Shown one piece after another: positions 8,490 to 17,317 of a stretch of DNA of 64,000 nt. A program made the translations under genes and the position numbers. Numbering within the stretch: position 1 is the first letter of the stretch; each line of letters starts with the position of its first letter. The stretch spans positions 1 through 64,000 of the forward strand of contig JADIZR010000011.1 of NCBI GenBank assembly GCA_016704655.1, in the 5' to 3' direction. Source of the DNA: Pseudomonadota bacterium. GTDB lineage: Bacteria; Pseudomonadota; Gammaproteobacteria; Steroidobacterales; Steroidobacteraceae. The notes beneath the pieces were generated by a model. That model did not search any database. It saw nothing but the letters and a program-made list of their open reading frames with translations, and had not been told where the DNA came from.

Positions 8490-9911
8490 ATGAATGCTGC
8501 CGTGATTTCCCCGAAGCCGGGCCAGGACTACGTCGTGGCCGACCTTGCGCTCGCCGACTGGGGCCGCAAGGAAATGGTCATCGCCGAAAGCGAGATGCCG
8601 GGCCTGATGGCCATCCGCAAGGAGTTCGCCAGGGAGCAACCGCTCAAGGGCGCGCGCATTGCCGGCTCGCTGCACATGACCATCCAGACCGCGATGCTGA
8701 TCGACACGCTGAAGGCGCTCGGCGCCGACGTGCGCTGGGCCTCGTGCAACATCTACTCCACCCAGGACCACGCCGCTGCGTACGTCGCGGCGACGGGCAC
8801 GCCGGTCTTCGCCTACAAGGGCGAGTCGCTGGACGACTACTGGGAATACACCCACCGCATCTTCGAATGGCCGCACGGCCAGCACGCCAACATGATCCTC
8901 GACGACGGCGGCGACGCGACGCTGCTGCTGCTCCTCGGCACGAAGGCCGAGAAGGACGCGTCGCTGATCTCGAAGCCGGCCAACGAAGAAGAAGTCGCGC
9001 TGTACAACTCGATCCGCAAGCGCCTCGGGTCCAGCCCTGGCTGGTATTCGACGCGCCTCGCGCAGATCCAGGGCGTGACCGAAGAGACGACCACCGGCGT
9101 CAAGCGCCTCTATGGTTTCGCGAAGAAGGGTGAACTGCCGTTCCCGGCGATCAACGTCAACGACTCTGTCACCAAGTCGAAGTTCGACAACCTTTATGGT
9201 TGCCGTGAATCGCTGGTCGACGCGATCAAGCGCGCCACCGACGTCATGATTGCCGGCAAGGTCGCGGTCGTTGCAGGCTATGGCGACGTCGGCAAGGGCT
9301 CGGCGGAATCGCTGCGCGCCCTGTCGGCCCAGGTGTGGATCACCGAAATCGACCCGATCTGCGCGCTGCAGGCCGCGATGGAAGGCTACCGCGTCGTGAC
9401 GATGGACGAAGCCTGCGACAAGGCTGACATCTTCGTCACCGCCACCGGCAACGTGAACGTGATCAACCACGAGCACATGAAGCGGATGAAGAACCAGGCC
9501 ATCGTCTGCAACATCGGCCACTTCGACAGCGAGATCGAGATCGCCGCGCTGAAGCAGTACCCCTGGGAAAGCATCAAGCCGCAGGTCGATCACGTGGTCT
9601 TCCCCGACGGCAAGCGGCTGATCATCCTGGCGGAAGGCCGCCTCGTGAACCTGGGCTGCGGGACGGGTCACCCGTCGTTCGTGATGTCGAATTCCTTCAC
9701 GAACCAGGTGCTCGCGCAGATCGAGCTGTTCAAGCATGGCGCGAAGTACGGCAACGAAGTCTATGTGCTGCCGAAGCACCTCGACGAGAAGGTTGCGCAG
9801 CTGCACCTCGAGCGCATCGGCGTGCACCTGACGACGCTGACGGCCGAGCAGGCGGCGTACATCGGCGTGTCGCCGCAGGGTCCGTTCAAGACGGATCAAT
9901 ACCGGTATTGA
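8490..9911 (+). CDS. ahcY: Adenosylhomocysteinase (SAH hydrolase)
   Basis: Hydrolyses S-adenosylhomocysteine to homocysteine and adenosine, using tightly bound NAD. The NAD-binding segment GYGDVGKGSAESLRALSAQ, the substrate-site region AGSLHMTIQTAMLIDTL and the C-terminal PFKTDQYRY ending are intact. The ATG at 8490 follows GAGAGAGGAT and gives 473 residues, typical of the proteobacterial form. The open frame runs upstream through the riboswitch, so the upstream ATG at 8352 is rejected. Expression is expected to be controlled by the SAH riboswitch just upstream. Confidence 0.97.
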   Translation: MNAAVISPKPGQDYVVADLALADWGRKEMVIAESEMPGLMAIRKEFAREQPLKGARIAGSLHMTIQTAMLIDTLKALGADVRWASCNIYSTQDHAAAYVAATGTPVFAYKGESLDDYWEYTHRIFEWPHGQHANMILDDGGDATLLLLLGTKAEKDASLISKPANEEEVALYNSIRKRLGSSPGWYSTRLAQIQGVTEETTTGVKRLYGFAKKGELPFPAINVNDSVTKSKFDNLYGCRESLVDAIKRATDVMIAGKVAVVAGYGDVGKGSAESLRALSAQVWITEIDPICALQAAMEGYRVVTMDEACDKADIFVTATGNVNVINHEHMKRMKNQAIVCNIGHFDSEIEIAALKQYPWESIKPQVDHVVFPDGKRLIILAEGRLVNLGCGTGHPSFVMSNSFTNQVLAQIELFKHGAKYGNEVYVLPKHLDEKVAQLHLERIGVHLTTLTAEQAAYIGVSPQGPFKTDQYRY

Positions 9912-9965
9912 GTAGCCCCATTCCCGCCGACAAGGGGCTAGGGGGTTAGTGCCGGAAGCAAAATG

Positions 9966-9990
9966 GCCGCCACGGGGCGGCTGTTTTCTT
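9966..9990 (+). terminator. Rho-independent terminator of ahcY
   Basis: GCCGCC (9966-9971) pairs with GGCGGC (9976-9981) across a short loop, and TGTTTTCTT follows directly. It stands about 55 bp after the ahcY stop on the same strand. Confidence 0.75.
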
Positions 9991-10049
9991 GCGCCGCGCT
10001 CCCAGCAGGCGCGCAGCCCCCAGCCCGCCTTTTGGGGGCCTCGGGAGCC

Positions 10050-10460
10050 CGCGTCAGCAGGTCGGCCGTCGGCTGGTCATTGGCCTTGTCGACGACGCAA
10101 GGGGGGCTTGCCGCGCGGGGGCCGCCACCAGGTGGCGATCATGCGTTGGCCGCAGGAACCCCTCGACTTCTGATCGACGCGAGCTTGACGAACTGCTGGT
10201 AAGTCCCTGGTGCCGGATGTCCGAGTGCGCGGATGCGTTCGGCGATCAGGTCGAGCGCGTTCCATTGCTCGGTGTACTGGCCCATGAACATCAGGTGCAG
10301 GCTGTTGAACTGCGGTCCAGTCACGTTCCAGTGAAAGTTGTGGGTCATCAAGTAGAGGGTGTAGCTGTCGGCGAGAAGCTGCGCCAGGCCGTGCGCGATG
10401 GCCTGGCGGTCGCGACCGGAAATCCCGATGTCGATCGGCGACGCCGCGTCTCTTTGCCAA
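10050..10460 (-). pseudogene. dps: Decayed Dps (starvation DNA-binding ferritin) gene
   Basis: The strand reads a Dps N-terminal half: IDIGISGRDRQAIAHGL, then LADSYTLYLMTHNFHWNVTG, QFNSLHLMF and LIAERIRALGHPAPGTY, with the ferroxidase-type His and Trp residues visible. It stops at 10139. Past the stop the Dps C-terminal piece VVDKANDQPTADLLTR reappears near 10050-10096 in another frame, with the sequence between them shortened and scrambled. No plausible start codon remains upstream before an in-frame TAG at 10499. The gene is therefore a remnant, joined closely to a shortened methyltransferase gene. Confidence 0.7.
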
Positions 10461-10513
10461 CGGAGACCTCGATGATTGTGGAGGGCGTTGAGTCGAGCCT
10501 AAACCGGATTCGC

Positions 10514-11077
10514 TCACCGGTCCTGAGACGCGACTTCCGGATCGGCAACGCGCCCGCTCCAGAGCGTGTTGTCGACCAGCGCCAGTCCACCCGTCCGCAG
10601 CAGTGCAAGGGTTCGCTCGTAGTACGCCAGGTAGTTGGTCTTGTCCGCGTCGATGAACGCGAAATCGAACGTACCGGCCCGGCCCTGTGCCAGCAGGTCG
10701 TCGAGCGTCTCGGTGGCAGGGGCAAGGCGCAACTCGATCTTGTGCGCGACGCCCGCCTCCCGCCAGTACCGGCGCGCGACGGCGGTCCACTCCTCGCTCA
10801 CGTCGCATGCAACGATACTGCCGTCGTCGGGCAGCGCGAGGGCCGTAACGAGCGACGAGTACCCCGTGAAAACGCCGACTTCGAGGCACCGCCGGGCACC
10901 CGTCAAGCGAGCGAGCAGCGCCATGAACTGCCCCTGCTCCGGCGATATCTGCATGGCCCGCTGCGTCAGCTCCGACGTCTCCTCGCGCAGCGCGAGCAGG
11001 AGCGGCGACTCGCGCAGTGAGACGTCGGTCATGTATTCATAGAGCGAATCCGTGAGCGTGATCGAACGGTTCGACAT
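10514..11077 (-). CDS. SAM-dependent O-methyltransferase, C-terminally shortened
   Basis: Resembles class I O-methyltransferases of the caffeoyl-CoA/catechol type. The SAM-binding motif CLEVGVFTGYSSLVTALAL, the acidic FDFAFIDADKTNYLAYY and GGLALVDNTLWSGRVADP are present. The ATG at 11077 follows GGAGG, and the longer upstream frame is rejected. The protein is 187 residues, roughly 30 short of the family norm. It stops just after the WSGRVADP segment where homologues continue with a final strand. The dps remnant begins about 50 bp beyond, so the 3' end looks rearranged. It is divergent from the CpdA-like gene. The substrate is unknown. Confidence 0.8.
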   Translation of the reverse strand: MSNRSITLTDSLYEYMTDVSLRESPLLLALREETSELTQRAMQISPEQGQFMALLARLTGARRCLEVGVFTGYSSLVTALALPDDGSIVACDVSEEWTAVARRYWREAGVAHKIELRLAPATETLDDLLAQGRAGTFDFAFIDADKTNYLAYYERTLALLRTGGLALVDNTLWSGRVADPEVASQDR

Positions 11078-11123
11078 GGGGCCTCCTGCACCGCGGACAG
11101 ATTTGCGATGATGCCTGTCCGCT

Positions 11124-11951
11124 ATGCCGATGACACCGATTCCCGCTCCAACCCAGCCTTCCGGCTCCGCGCTGTCCACCGCAAGCGTCCGCCTGATCCA
11201 GTTCACGGACACGCACCTGATGCGCGATCCGGCGGGCTCGATCCGCGGCGCGCGAACCTTGCCACGGTTGCAGGCCTGTCTCGCGCACGCACAGCGTCAC
11301 TTCTTCCCGGTCGACGCCGTGCTGTTGACGGGCGACGTCGTGCACGACGAGCCCGAGGCGTACGGCACCATCGACCTCCTGTTCGGCGGCCTTGGCGCAC
11401 CGGTCCTGGTGATTCCCGGCAACCACGACGTCCCCGACGAGATGCGGCGCCAATTGGGTCACGCGCCCTTCCAGGTGGGGGGACAGTGGCGCACGCGCAA
11501 TGGCTGGCAGCTGCTGCTGCTCGAGTCATGGTTCGCCGAGTCGGCGGACGGCGAAGGCCGGCTCGGGTTCGCGCAGTTGCAGGAAATCGAGCGCGCACTG
11601 GCGGATCACTCCGACCCGCATGCGCTGGTCGTGCTGCATCACCCGCCGGTGGCGATGGATTCGCCCTCGCTCGACGAGCTGGGACTGCTCGACGGACCAC
11701 TGTTGTCCGCGGCGGTCGAACGACATCCCCGCGTTCGCGGTGTTTGCTGGGGCCACGCGCACCAGGCACTCGATCTCTTCCGCACCGGCGACGTGCGATT
11801 CATGTGCACGCCCGCGACCTGCATGCAGTTCAAGCCGCGCAACGACTTCGCGACGGATGAACGACCGCCGGGATATCGCGTGATCGACCTGCTCGCGAAC
11901 GGCTCGATCGCGTCCGAGGTCGTGTGGCTTGAAGGCTACCGCGACGACTGA
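11124..11951 (+). CDS. cpdA: CpdA-like 3',5'-cyclic AMP phosphodiesterase
   Basis: A 275-residue class III metallophosphoesterase that would hydrolyse cAMP. The five metal-binding blocks are in order: FTDTHL, LTGDVVHD, IPGNHDVP, VVLHHPPVAMDS and CWGHAHQ. This pattern and length match the CpdA/Icc branch, and specificity for cAMP is inferred from it. It is divergent from the O-methyltransferase (46 bp between starts) and convergent with crcB across a long inverted repeat. A general cyclic-nucleotide or phospholipid phosphodiesterase remains possible. Confidence 0.82.
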   Translation: MPMTPIPAPTQPSGSALSTASVRLIQFTDTHLMRDPAGSIRGARTLPRLQACLAHAQRHFFPVDAVLLTGDVVHDEPEAYGTIDLLFGGLGAPVLVIPGNHDVPDEMRRQLGHAPFQVGGQWRTRNGWQLLLLESWFAESADGEGRLGFAQLQEIERALADHSDPHALVVLHHPPVAMDSPSLDELGLLDGPLLSAAVERHPRVRGVCWGHAHQALDLFRTGDVRFMCTPATCMQFKPRNDFATDERPPGYRVIDLLANGSIASEVVWLEGYRDD

Positions 11952-11958
11952 CGGATTC

Positions 11959-12057
11959 GGGGTTTCCGGCGCGCTCCGAAAACCGTCCGCGACATGGACG
12001 TCGCGGCGGAGCCCCAAGGACGGGTTTATGCGTTTTTCGGGGCGCGCCGGAAACCCC
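11959..12057. repeat. Long inverted repeat between cpdA and crcB
   Basis: The 24-bp arms at 11959-11982 and 12034-12057 match their reverse complements at all but one position, and that position becomes a G-U pair in RNA. Inside the loop, CCGTCC (11983-11988) can pair with GGACGG (12018-12023), so the whole 99 bp folds into one structure. It sits between two convergent genes and may act as a bidirectional terminator, or it may be a small palindromic mobile element. Confidence 0.7.
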
Positions 12058-12084
12058 GGAGCCGGCAGTCGCCGGTCTCCGAGA

Positions 12085-12519
12085 TCAGCGCAGCATCGAC
12101 GTCACGAGCGCGTACGACAACGCCGCGGCGAGCAGGCACAGCACCAGCGAAGCAACGGCGTACGCACCGGCCGCTCCGATCGAACCGCGTTGCACGAGTT
12201 GCAGCGTTTCCAGCGAAAACGCCGAGAACGTCGTAAAGCCGCCCAGCACGCCGACGATCATGAGCATGCGCAGGTCGTGCCGGAGGTGCAGCGGATTGGA
12301 CGGCGCGAACAACGCACCCAGCCCACCGACGGCCAGGCAGCCGAGCACGTTGACGAAGAGCGTACCCCACGGGAAGCCGTAACCCGCGACACGCCCAACG
12401 AGCGTCGACGCGAAAAGTCGGCCCGCGCCACCCAGGCCGCTGCCGAGGGCGACCAGTAGGTACCAATGCCACGTGGGTTCGGTCAGACAAGTCTCCCTGC
12501 AGGATCGCTCGACGCGCAT
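12085..12519 (-). CDS. crcB: Fluoride channel CrcB (Fluc)
   Basis: A small inner-membrane fluoride export channel with four hydrophobic helices. The signature GGFTTFSAFSLE, the conserved Asn in LFVNVLGCLAVGGLG and the N-terminal GSGLGGAGRL are present. The start is uncertain. ATGs at 12540 and 12519 have no good ribosome site, while an in-frame CTG at 12486 follows AGGGAGA at good spacing and would give a family-like length near 133 residues. The gene is divergent from hemL. I saw no fluoride riboswitch in front of it. Confidence 0.88.
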   Translation of the reverse strand: MRVERSCRETCLTEPTWHWYLLVALGSGLGGAGRLFASTLVGRVAGYGFPWGTLFVNVLGCLAVGGLGALFAPSNPLHLRHDLRMLMIVGVLGGFTTFSAFSLETLQLVQRGSIGAAGAYAVASLVLCLLAAALSYALVTSMLR

Positions 12520-12659
12520 CCGCGCGGCCGTCGTGTCCATGTTCTCGGCAGCAGTCTAAGGCCCGCAGCCGAGCGACGCGAGCGCGCTGCTAAGATACGC
12601 CGCACTCGCCGCCCCGCCCTGGCAGGGGACGGCCATCCACACCGCGGGAGTCCATCGAC

Positions 12660-13926
12660 GTGAGCCTGTTCCAAGAAGCCTGCAAGTACATCCCCGGCGG
12701 CGTGAATTCGCCCGTGCGTGCCTTTCGAGGCGTAGGCGGCGAACCCATTTTCTTCGCACGGGCCAAGGGCTCGCGGGTCTGGTCGGCCGATGGCCGCGAG
12801 TTCATCGACTACGTCGGCTCATGGGGTCCGATGATCCTCGGCCACGCGCACCCGGACGTGATCCGCGCCGTGCAGGAAACGGCGGTCAACGGCCTGTCGT
12901 TCGGCGCGCCCACGGAGATCGAGACGGTCGTCGCACGCAAGATCATCGAGCTGGTGCCGTCGATCGAACTCGTGCGCATGTGCAGCTCCGGCACCGAAGC
13001 CACGATGAGCGCGATCCGCCTCGCGCGCGGCTTCACGGGCCGGCAGAAGATCGTGAAGTTCGAAGGCTGCTATCACGGGCACTCGGATTCGCTGCTGGTC
13101 AAGGCCGGCTCCGGCATGCTGACGCTCGGCGTACCGACGTCACCGGGCGTCCCACCGGAACTCGCGGCACATACGGACGCTCTCATACAACGACATTGGG
13201 CAGGTGCGGCAGCTGTTCGGCGAGATCGGTGCTGACATCGCGTGCGTCATCGTCGAGCCGGTCGCCGGCAACATGAACTGCATTCCACCCGTGCCCGGTT
13301 TCCTCGAGGCCCTGCGCGAGGAATGCACGAAGCACGGCGCTGTGCTGATCTTCGACGAAGTGATGACGGGATTTCGCGTCGCGAGAGGCGGTGCACAGGC
13401 ACTTTATGGGATCAAGCCGGACCTCACCACGCTCGGCAAGATCGTGGGCGGCGGCATGCCCGTCGGCGTGTTCGGCGGACGCCGTGACATCATGTCGCAC
13501 ATCGCACCGCTGGGCCCGGTCTACCAGGCGGGCACGCTGTCTGGAAACCCGGTAGCCATGGCGGCCGGTCTCGCGACGTTGAACGGCATCGCCGCGCCTG
13601 GCTTCCACGCGCACCTGGCCAGGCTCACCGACCGTCTCGTGCACGGTATCCGCGAGGCCGCGCAGCAGGCGGGCGTGCCGCTCGCGACCAACCACGTCTG
13701 CGGCATGTTCGGGTTGTTCTTCACGGCGGCGCCGCAGGTGAGCAGCTACGCCGACGCCACGGCCTGCGACGTCGACCGATTCAGGAAGTTCTTCCACGGC
13801 ATGCTCAACGAGGGCGTGTACCTGGCGCCATCGGCCTTCGAGGCGGGGTTCGTTTCGGTTGCGCACACCGAAGCCGACATCGACGCGACGATCGCAGCCG
13901 CTTCCCGGGTGTTCAAGGGCCTCTGA
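12660..13926 (+). CDS. hemL: Glutamate-1-semialdehyde 2,1-aminomutase, frame-disrupted
   Basis: A PLP enzyme that makes 5-aminolevulinate in the C5 route to heme. The first part has CKYIPGGVNSPVRAFRGVGG and MCSSGTEATMSAIRLARG. The second has FDEVMTGFRVARGG and the PLP-lysine region TTLGKIVGGGMPVGVFGG. The frame changes once near 13171-13190, where the family's conserved YND segment is still readable in the new frame. The span corresponds to about 422 codons, the expected length, so an indel error is likely in this normally essential gene. The start is GTG 12660 behind GGGAG. Its 3' end overlaps the convergent glycosyltransferase gene by 14 bp. Confidence 0.92.
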
Positions 13927-16135
13927 GCGGCCGTTGCCGAGCGAGCGCAAGCAGGGCAGCCACGGCCTCACTCACCCCGTTGGCAATCCCGAGTTCGGCC
14001 GTGTGCCGACACATCGCAGCGCGCCGCTCGGGCTCCCGCAGGAGTCGCGCAGCGGCTGCAGCGATTGCTGGCGGCGTCCGCTCGGCCGTGTCTGCGATCT
14101 GGAGCTTGACCGCGCGACGGATACGGCGGTCCTGATCCCCGGCCAGCGGAATCGCCACGAGCGGGCGCCCGTGCGCCAGCACGTGGATCATGGTCGAGCC
14201 GCCGTTACTGACGACGAGCAGCGCTGCGGCAAGCAGGTACTGCACCTGATCGGGCTCGATCCGCGACAACAGGATCAGGTCCGGGTCGTCGGACGGCGTG
14301 ACGCTGGTGCGCCCCGTGAGCACGACGGTGCGCTGCCCGGTGGCCGCAGAAAACTCGCGTGCGGCCGCGATGAACAGTTCCGCCGGTTCCGCCACTCGCG
14401 TGGCTTCGCCACGCCCGCCAGGCACGAACACGACGAATGCTTCGGCTTCGAGCCCGTGCGCTGCAAGCCACGCGTTACGGTCCGCCGGATTCGACGGCGT
14501 AAACAGCGTGTCGAATCGGCGTACGCCATACCGTGGAAAGAGGCGCAGCTTCAGGCGCTCGACCCGTGACAGGCCGCCGGTCACGAACCTGGGGAACACG
14601 ATCCAGTGCTCGTCGAGCAGGCGCATCCACTTGATGCGAAAGGCCTTCCAGCGCAGCTTCGGCGCGCGACTGGAGAAGACGAGCCGCGCCCCTGCGCGTT
14701 TCGCCGCACGCAGCTGCGACGTTCGACCCGCATTGTCGAAGACGATCACGTCGGGCCGAAACGACTCGATCGTCGCCAGCACCTGCGGCGTGCTCAGGGT
14801 CGGGGAAGCGTCGCAGTCGATGATCGGGAAATTCACCGAATCGCGGAAGACGGCATGGCGGCTCACCAGGAAGCGGATATCCGCGCTGGGATCCGCCTTC
14901 GCCAGTTCACGCGCGATGATCAGGCAACGCATCAGTTCGCCGGCGCCGCCGGGGCCGGATACCGGAGAGAAGAGCACGCGCGCGGGAGGGGCGTTCGCAA
15001 CTGCGGCGGCCAATCGCGGCGTTGGGGCGAATCCCCGTTCACTGCCGGTGGCCGCCGAAGCCGACGACAGCACGGCCCGGTACGCCTGCTCCATGCGTGC
15101 AGCCGTCTGTTCCAGGCTGAACTCGGACAGGTCGGATTCGATCCGCCTGCGCCCGGCGGCGTGATGGCGGCGGAGGGCTGCAGCCATCGTTGCTGCGTCG
15201 TCGAGCGGCACCAGGTCGATCGGATACCGCCGTGCAATGTCGCGTGGCCCGTGCGATGCACACGCGAGGACCGGGACGCCGCTGTCGAGCGCTTCGGCGA
15301 TCACGCGACCGAAAGGCTCGTACCGCGACGGGCACACGAACAGGTCGAAAGCCTGGTAAAGATCCTTCACGTCGCGGCGGAAGCCCTCGAAGCGCACGCC
15401 GTCCGTGACCAGGCGCTGCAGGGACGCGCGCTCGCTGCCATCGCCCACGATGACGAGCTTCGCCTGGGGCAGCTGCGCCTGCGCGAATGCCTGCAGCAGC
15501 ACGTCGAAGCCTTTGCGCGGCACGATGCGTCCGACCCCGCCGATCAGGAAGTCGTCGTCCCCTGCACCGAGTTCTGCACGCAGCTGGCGGATTCGCTCCG
15601 GCGGCAGCCGGGGGTGCGGCACGAGCGAGTTCGGCACCAGCCAGGTCCTGCCGCGGTAGGTGGACGGCACCGTCGCCAGCTGCCATTCGGAGATGCAGAA
15701 GAGCGCGTCGGTCCGCAGGTAGTGTGGACCATTCAGATGCAGGTGCAGCGTGCTGACGTGCCGTGCCGTGCGCTTGATGCGTGCGACATAGCGTGTGCCG
15801 CGGCGCAGGTGCGTGTGAATGATGTCCGGCCGCCACCGCTCGATGATCTCGGCGAGTCGCTGCTGTGTGCGCCACCGCGGCGGTACCTCGAAGACTTCGA
15901 TGCCGGGCTCGAGTTCGTCGAGCAGGCTGACGCCCGAGCGGTCGCGGTGATCGCTGCGGACGACGAGCGCGACGTCGTGCCGTCGCGACAGCGCCGCGCA
16001 GGCTTCCACCGCCGCACGCTCCGAACCCGCGAATCCGCGCGACAGGATGACATGCAGCACGCGCAGCCGACGTCCCGTCACGGGGACCGCCAGCGGCGGC
16101 GCGAGACGTTCAGCGGCAGGCGGGACCGTCACCAT
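13913..16135 (-). CDS. Fused two-domain glycosyltransferase (GT4-like plus MurG-like)
   Basis: A 740-residue protein made of two complete GT-B enzymes. Residues about 20-370 form a GT4 domain with LHVILSRGFAGSERAAVEA, VGRIVPRKGFDVLLQAFAQA and the nucleotide-sugar motif CPSRYEPFGRVIAEALDSG. Residues about 385-735 look like a MurG/GT28-type domain with FSPVSGPGGAGELMRCL and the donor-site SNGGSTMIHVLAHGRPLVA. No membrane segment is evident. It is the last gene of the minus-strand run from 19.2 kb and probably makes cell-surface glycan or glycolipid. The sugars and acceptors cannot be read from sequence. Confidence 0.82.
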   Translation of the reverse strand: MVTVPPAAERLAPPLAVPVTGRRLRVLHVILSRGFAGSERAAVEACAALSRRHDVALVVRSDHRDRSGVSLLDELEPGIEVFEVPPRWRTQQRLAEIIERWRPDIIHTHLRRGTRYVARIKRTARHVSTLHLHLNGPHYLRTDALFCISEWQLATVPSTYRGRTWLVPNSLVPHPRLPPERIRQLRAELGAGDDDFLIGGVGRIVPRKGFDVLLQAFAQAQLPQAKLVIVGDGSERASLQRLVTDGVRFEGFRRDVKDLYQAFDLFVCPSRYEPFGRVIAEALDSGVPVLACASHGPRDIARRYPIDLVPLDDAATMAAALRRHHAAGRRRIESDLSEFSLEQTAARMEQAYRAVLSSASAATGSERGFAPTPRLAAAVANAPPARVLFSPVSGPGGAGELMRCLIIARELAKADPSADIRFLVSRHAVFRDSVNFPIIDCDASPTLSTPQVLATIESFRPDVIVFDNAGRTSQLRAAKRAGARLVFSSRAPKLRWKAFRIKWMRLLDEHWIVFPRFVTGGLSRVERLKLRLFPRYGVRRFDTLFTPSNPADRNAWLAAHGLEAEAFVVFVPGGRGEATRVAEPAELFIAAAREFSAATGQRTVVLTGRTSVTPSDDPDLILLSRIEPDQVQYLLAAALLVVSNGGSTMIHVLAHGRPLVAIPLAGDQDRRIRRAVKLQIADTAERTPPAIAAAAARLLREPERRAAMCRHTAELGIANGVSEAVAALLALARQRPLRGP

Positions 16136-16166
16136 CCCGCGATTGTAGCCCGCGGCGACCAGTGGC

Positions 16167-16532
16167 TCAGCGGATGCGCGCGGCGGGCGCCTGTTCGGCC
16201 TCGAGCCTCCCGTGCTTCACCAGCCGCGCCTCGATGCCTGCACGCGTGCGCTCGTGCGTCGCGGCGAGTTCGTCTACCCGGGTGCCGGCGTCGAATCCCG
16301 CCAGCAGGCGTTCGTCCTCGTCCGACGACCACGGTTTGCCGGCGTTGCGCGGTAGCGTCGATTGCCGCCGCGACTGGCGCAGGCGCGTCTCCAGCGAATC
16401 GGCCGCCAGGAACAGGGCGCGAACGACGTCCGGCGATTGCAGCGGCGCGATGCTGGTCAGCGGTTGCCCCGCGGCCGGGTCCATGCCCGCGGCCAGGGAT
16501 TTCAGGATTTCGGCAGCCTTGATGTCGTCCAT
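16167..16532 (-). CDS. Small SANT/Myb-like protein of unknown function
   Basis: A 121-residue soluble protein. The C-terminal half (about residues 65-110) reads like one SANT/Myb-type helical repeat: KPWSSDEDERLLAGFDAG, then RTRAGIEARLVKHGRLE. This is the pattern of short proteobacterial proteins of unknown role. The N-terminal half has no recognised motif. The ATG at 16532 follows GAGGAGT. The stop is 31 bp before the glycosyltransferase start, so the two are probably co-transcribed. Confidence 0.7.
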   Translation of the reverse strand: MDDIKAAEILKSLAAGMDPAAGQPLTSIAPLQSPDVVRALFLAADSLETRLRQSRRQSTLPRNAGKPWSSDEDERLLAGFDAGTRVDELAATHERTRAGIEARLVKHGRLEAEQAPAARIR

Positions 16533-16655
16533 GATCGATGACTCCTCGCAGTGTGAGACGCCGCGCCGCAGGAGCGCGGCACGTCGTCATTCGACGCGAG
16601 GGCAGCAACGACCGCGAGTGTGATTACTCGCCCAGGCGCTGCAATTTGCACAAAC

Positions 16656-17291
16656 TCAGTCGTCGTCCGGTTCGATGCCTGCCGTCGGCGGCTCGGTCGT
16701 GATTTCAAACAGCGGCCGCAGGAAACGCAGGCGTTCGATGGGGTCGTCGAGTTCGAGGCATTGCTGCTTCTGCGCCGGCGGCAGGGGCAGGATTTCTGCA
16801 AGGCGGCCGGCAACCCAGCCCGCGTCGTCGAGCCGGCGTTCGAGCGACTCGTAGGGATCGCCGACCTGGCCGAGCACGTAATCGAGCGCCGGGCCGAGAT
16901 CGGAGAACTCTTCCGGCACCGGCACGTGCACTTCGTCGGGCAGCCACTCCACTGCGGCCATGTTGAGCCCGTCGCGCGCGCGGCTGCGCGACAGGATCCG
17001 GAATCGACGCTCGCCACGAGCCTCGATGCCCAGCAACCCGTCCGGCTGACCCGAAAAGTCGACGATGCGCGCGTACGTGCCGACGTCACTCGTTGCCGTG
17101 GGACCGTCACCAGCCTCCGGTCCGTCCGTCAGCAGAACCACGCCGAAGCCGGATTCTTCGCGCATGCAGCGTCGCACCAGATCGATGTAACGCGCCTCGA
17201 AGATGCGCAGCGGCAGCGGACCGCCTGGAAACAGGACGGTGCCGAGCGGAAACAGCGGAATCTCCTGTCGCGTCGAGGCCGGGTCGGACAT
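16656..17291 (-). CDS. Lon N-terminal (LAN) domain protein
   Basis: A 211-residue protein carrying only the substrate-binding N-terminal domain of Lon protease. It has the hallmark start EIPLFPLGTVLFPGGPLPL and RIFEARYIDLVRRCM, then GFGVVLLTDG, and no AAA or peptidase domain. Such stand-alone proteins are common in proteobacteria and their role is unclear. The ATG at 17291 is chosen because the upstream extension has no homology-like content and the start lies 26 bp after the mpl stop, as expected in an operon. Confidence 0.85.
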   Translation of the reverse strand: MSDPASTRQEIPLFPLGTVLFPGGPLPLRIFEARYIDLVRRCMREESGFGVVLLTDGPEAGDGPTATSDVGTYARIVDFSGQPDGLLGIEARGERRFRILSRSRARDGLNMAAVEWLPDEVHVPVPEEFSDLGPALDYVLGQVGDPYESLERRLDDAGWVAGRLAEILPLPPAQKQQCLELDDPIERLRFLRPLFEITTEPPTAGIEPDDD

Positions 17292-17317
17292 GGGCCGATT
17301 ATGCCGCTTCCGCGGGA

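Noticed and set aside
12483..12659. Fluoride riboswitch between crcB and hemL
   Set aside because: The conserved fluoride-aptamer sequence blocks were not found on the crcB-sense strand.
14606..16522. Long plus-strand frame opposite the glycosyltransferase gene
   Set aside because: It is antisense to a protein with clear GT-B motifs and its product has no family features.
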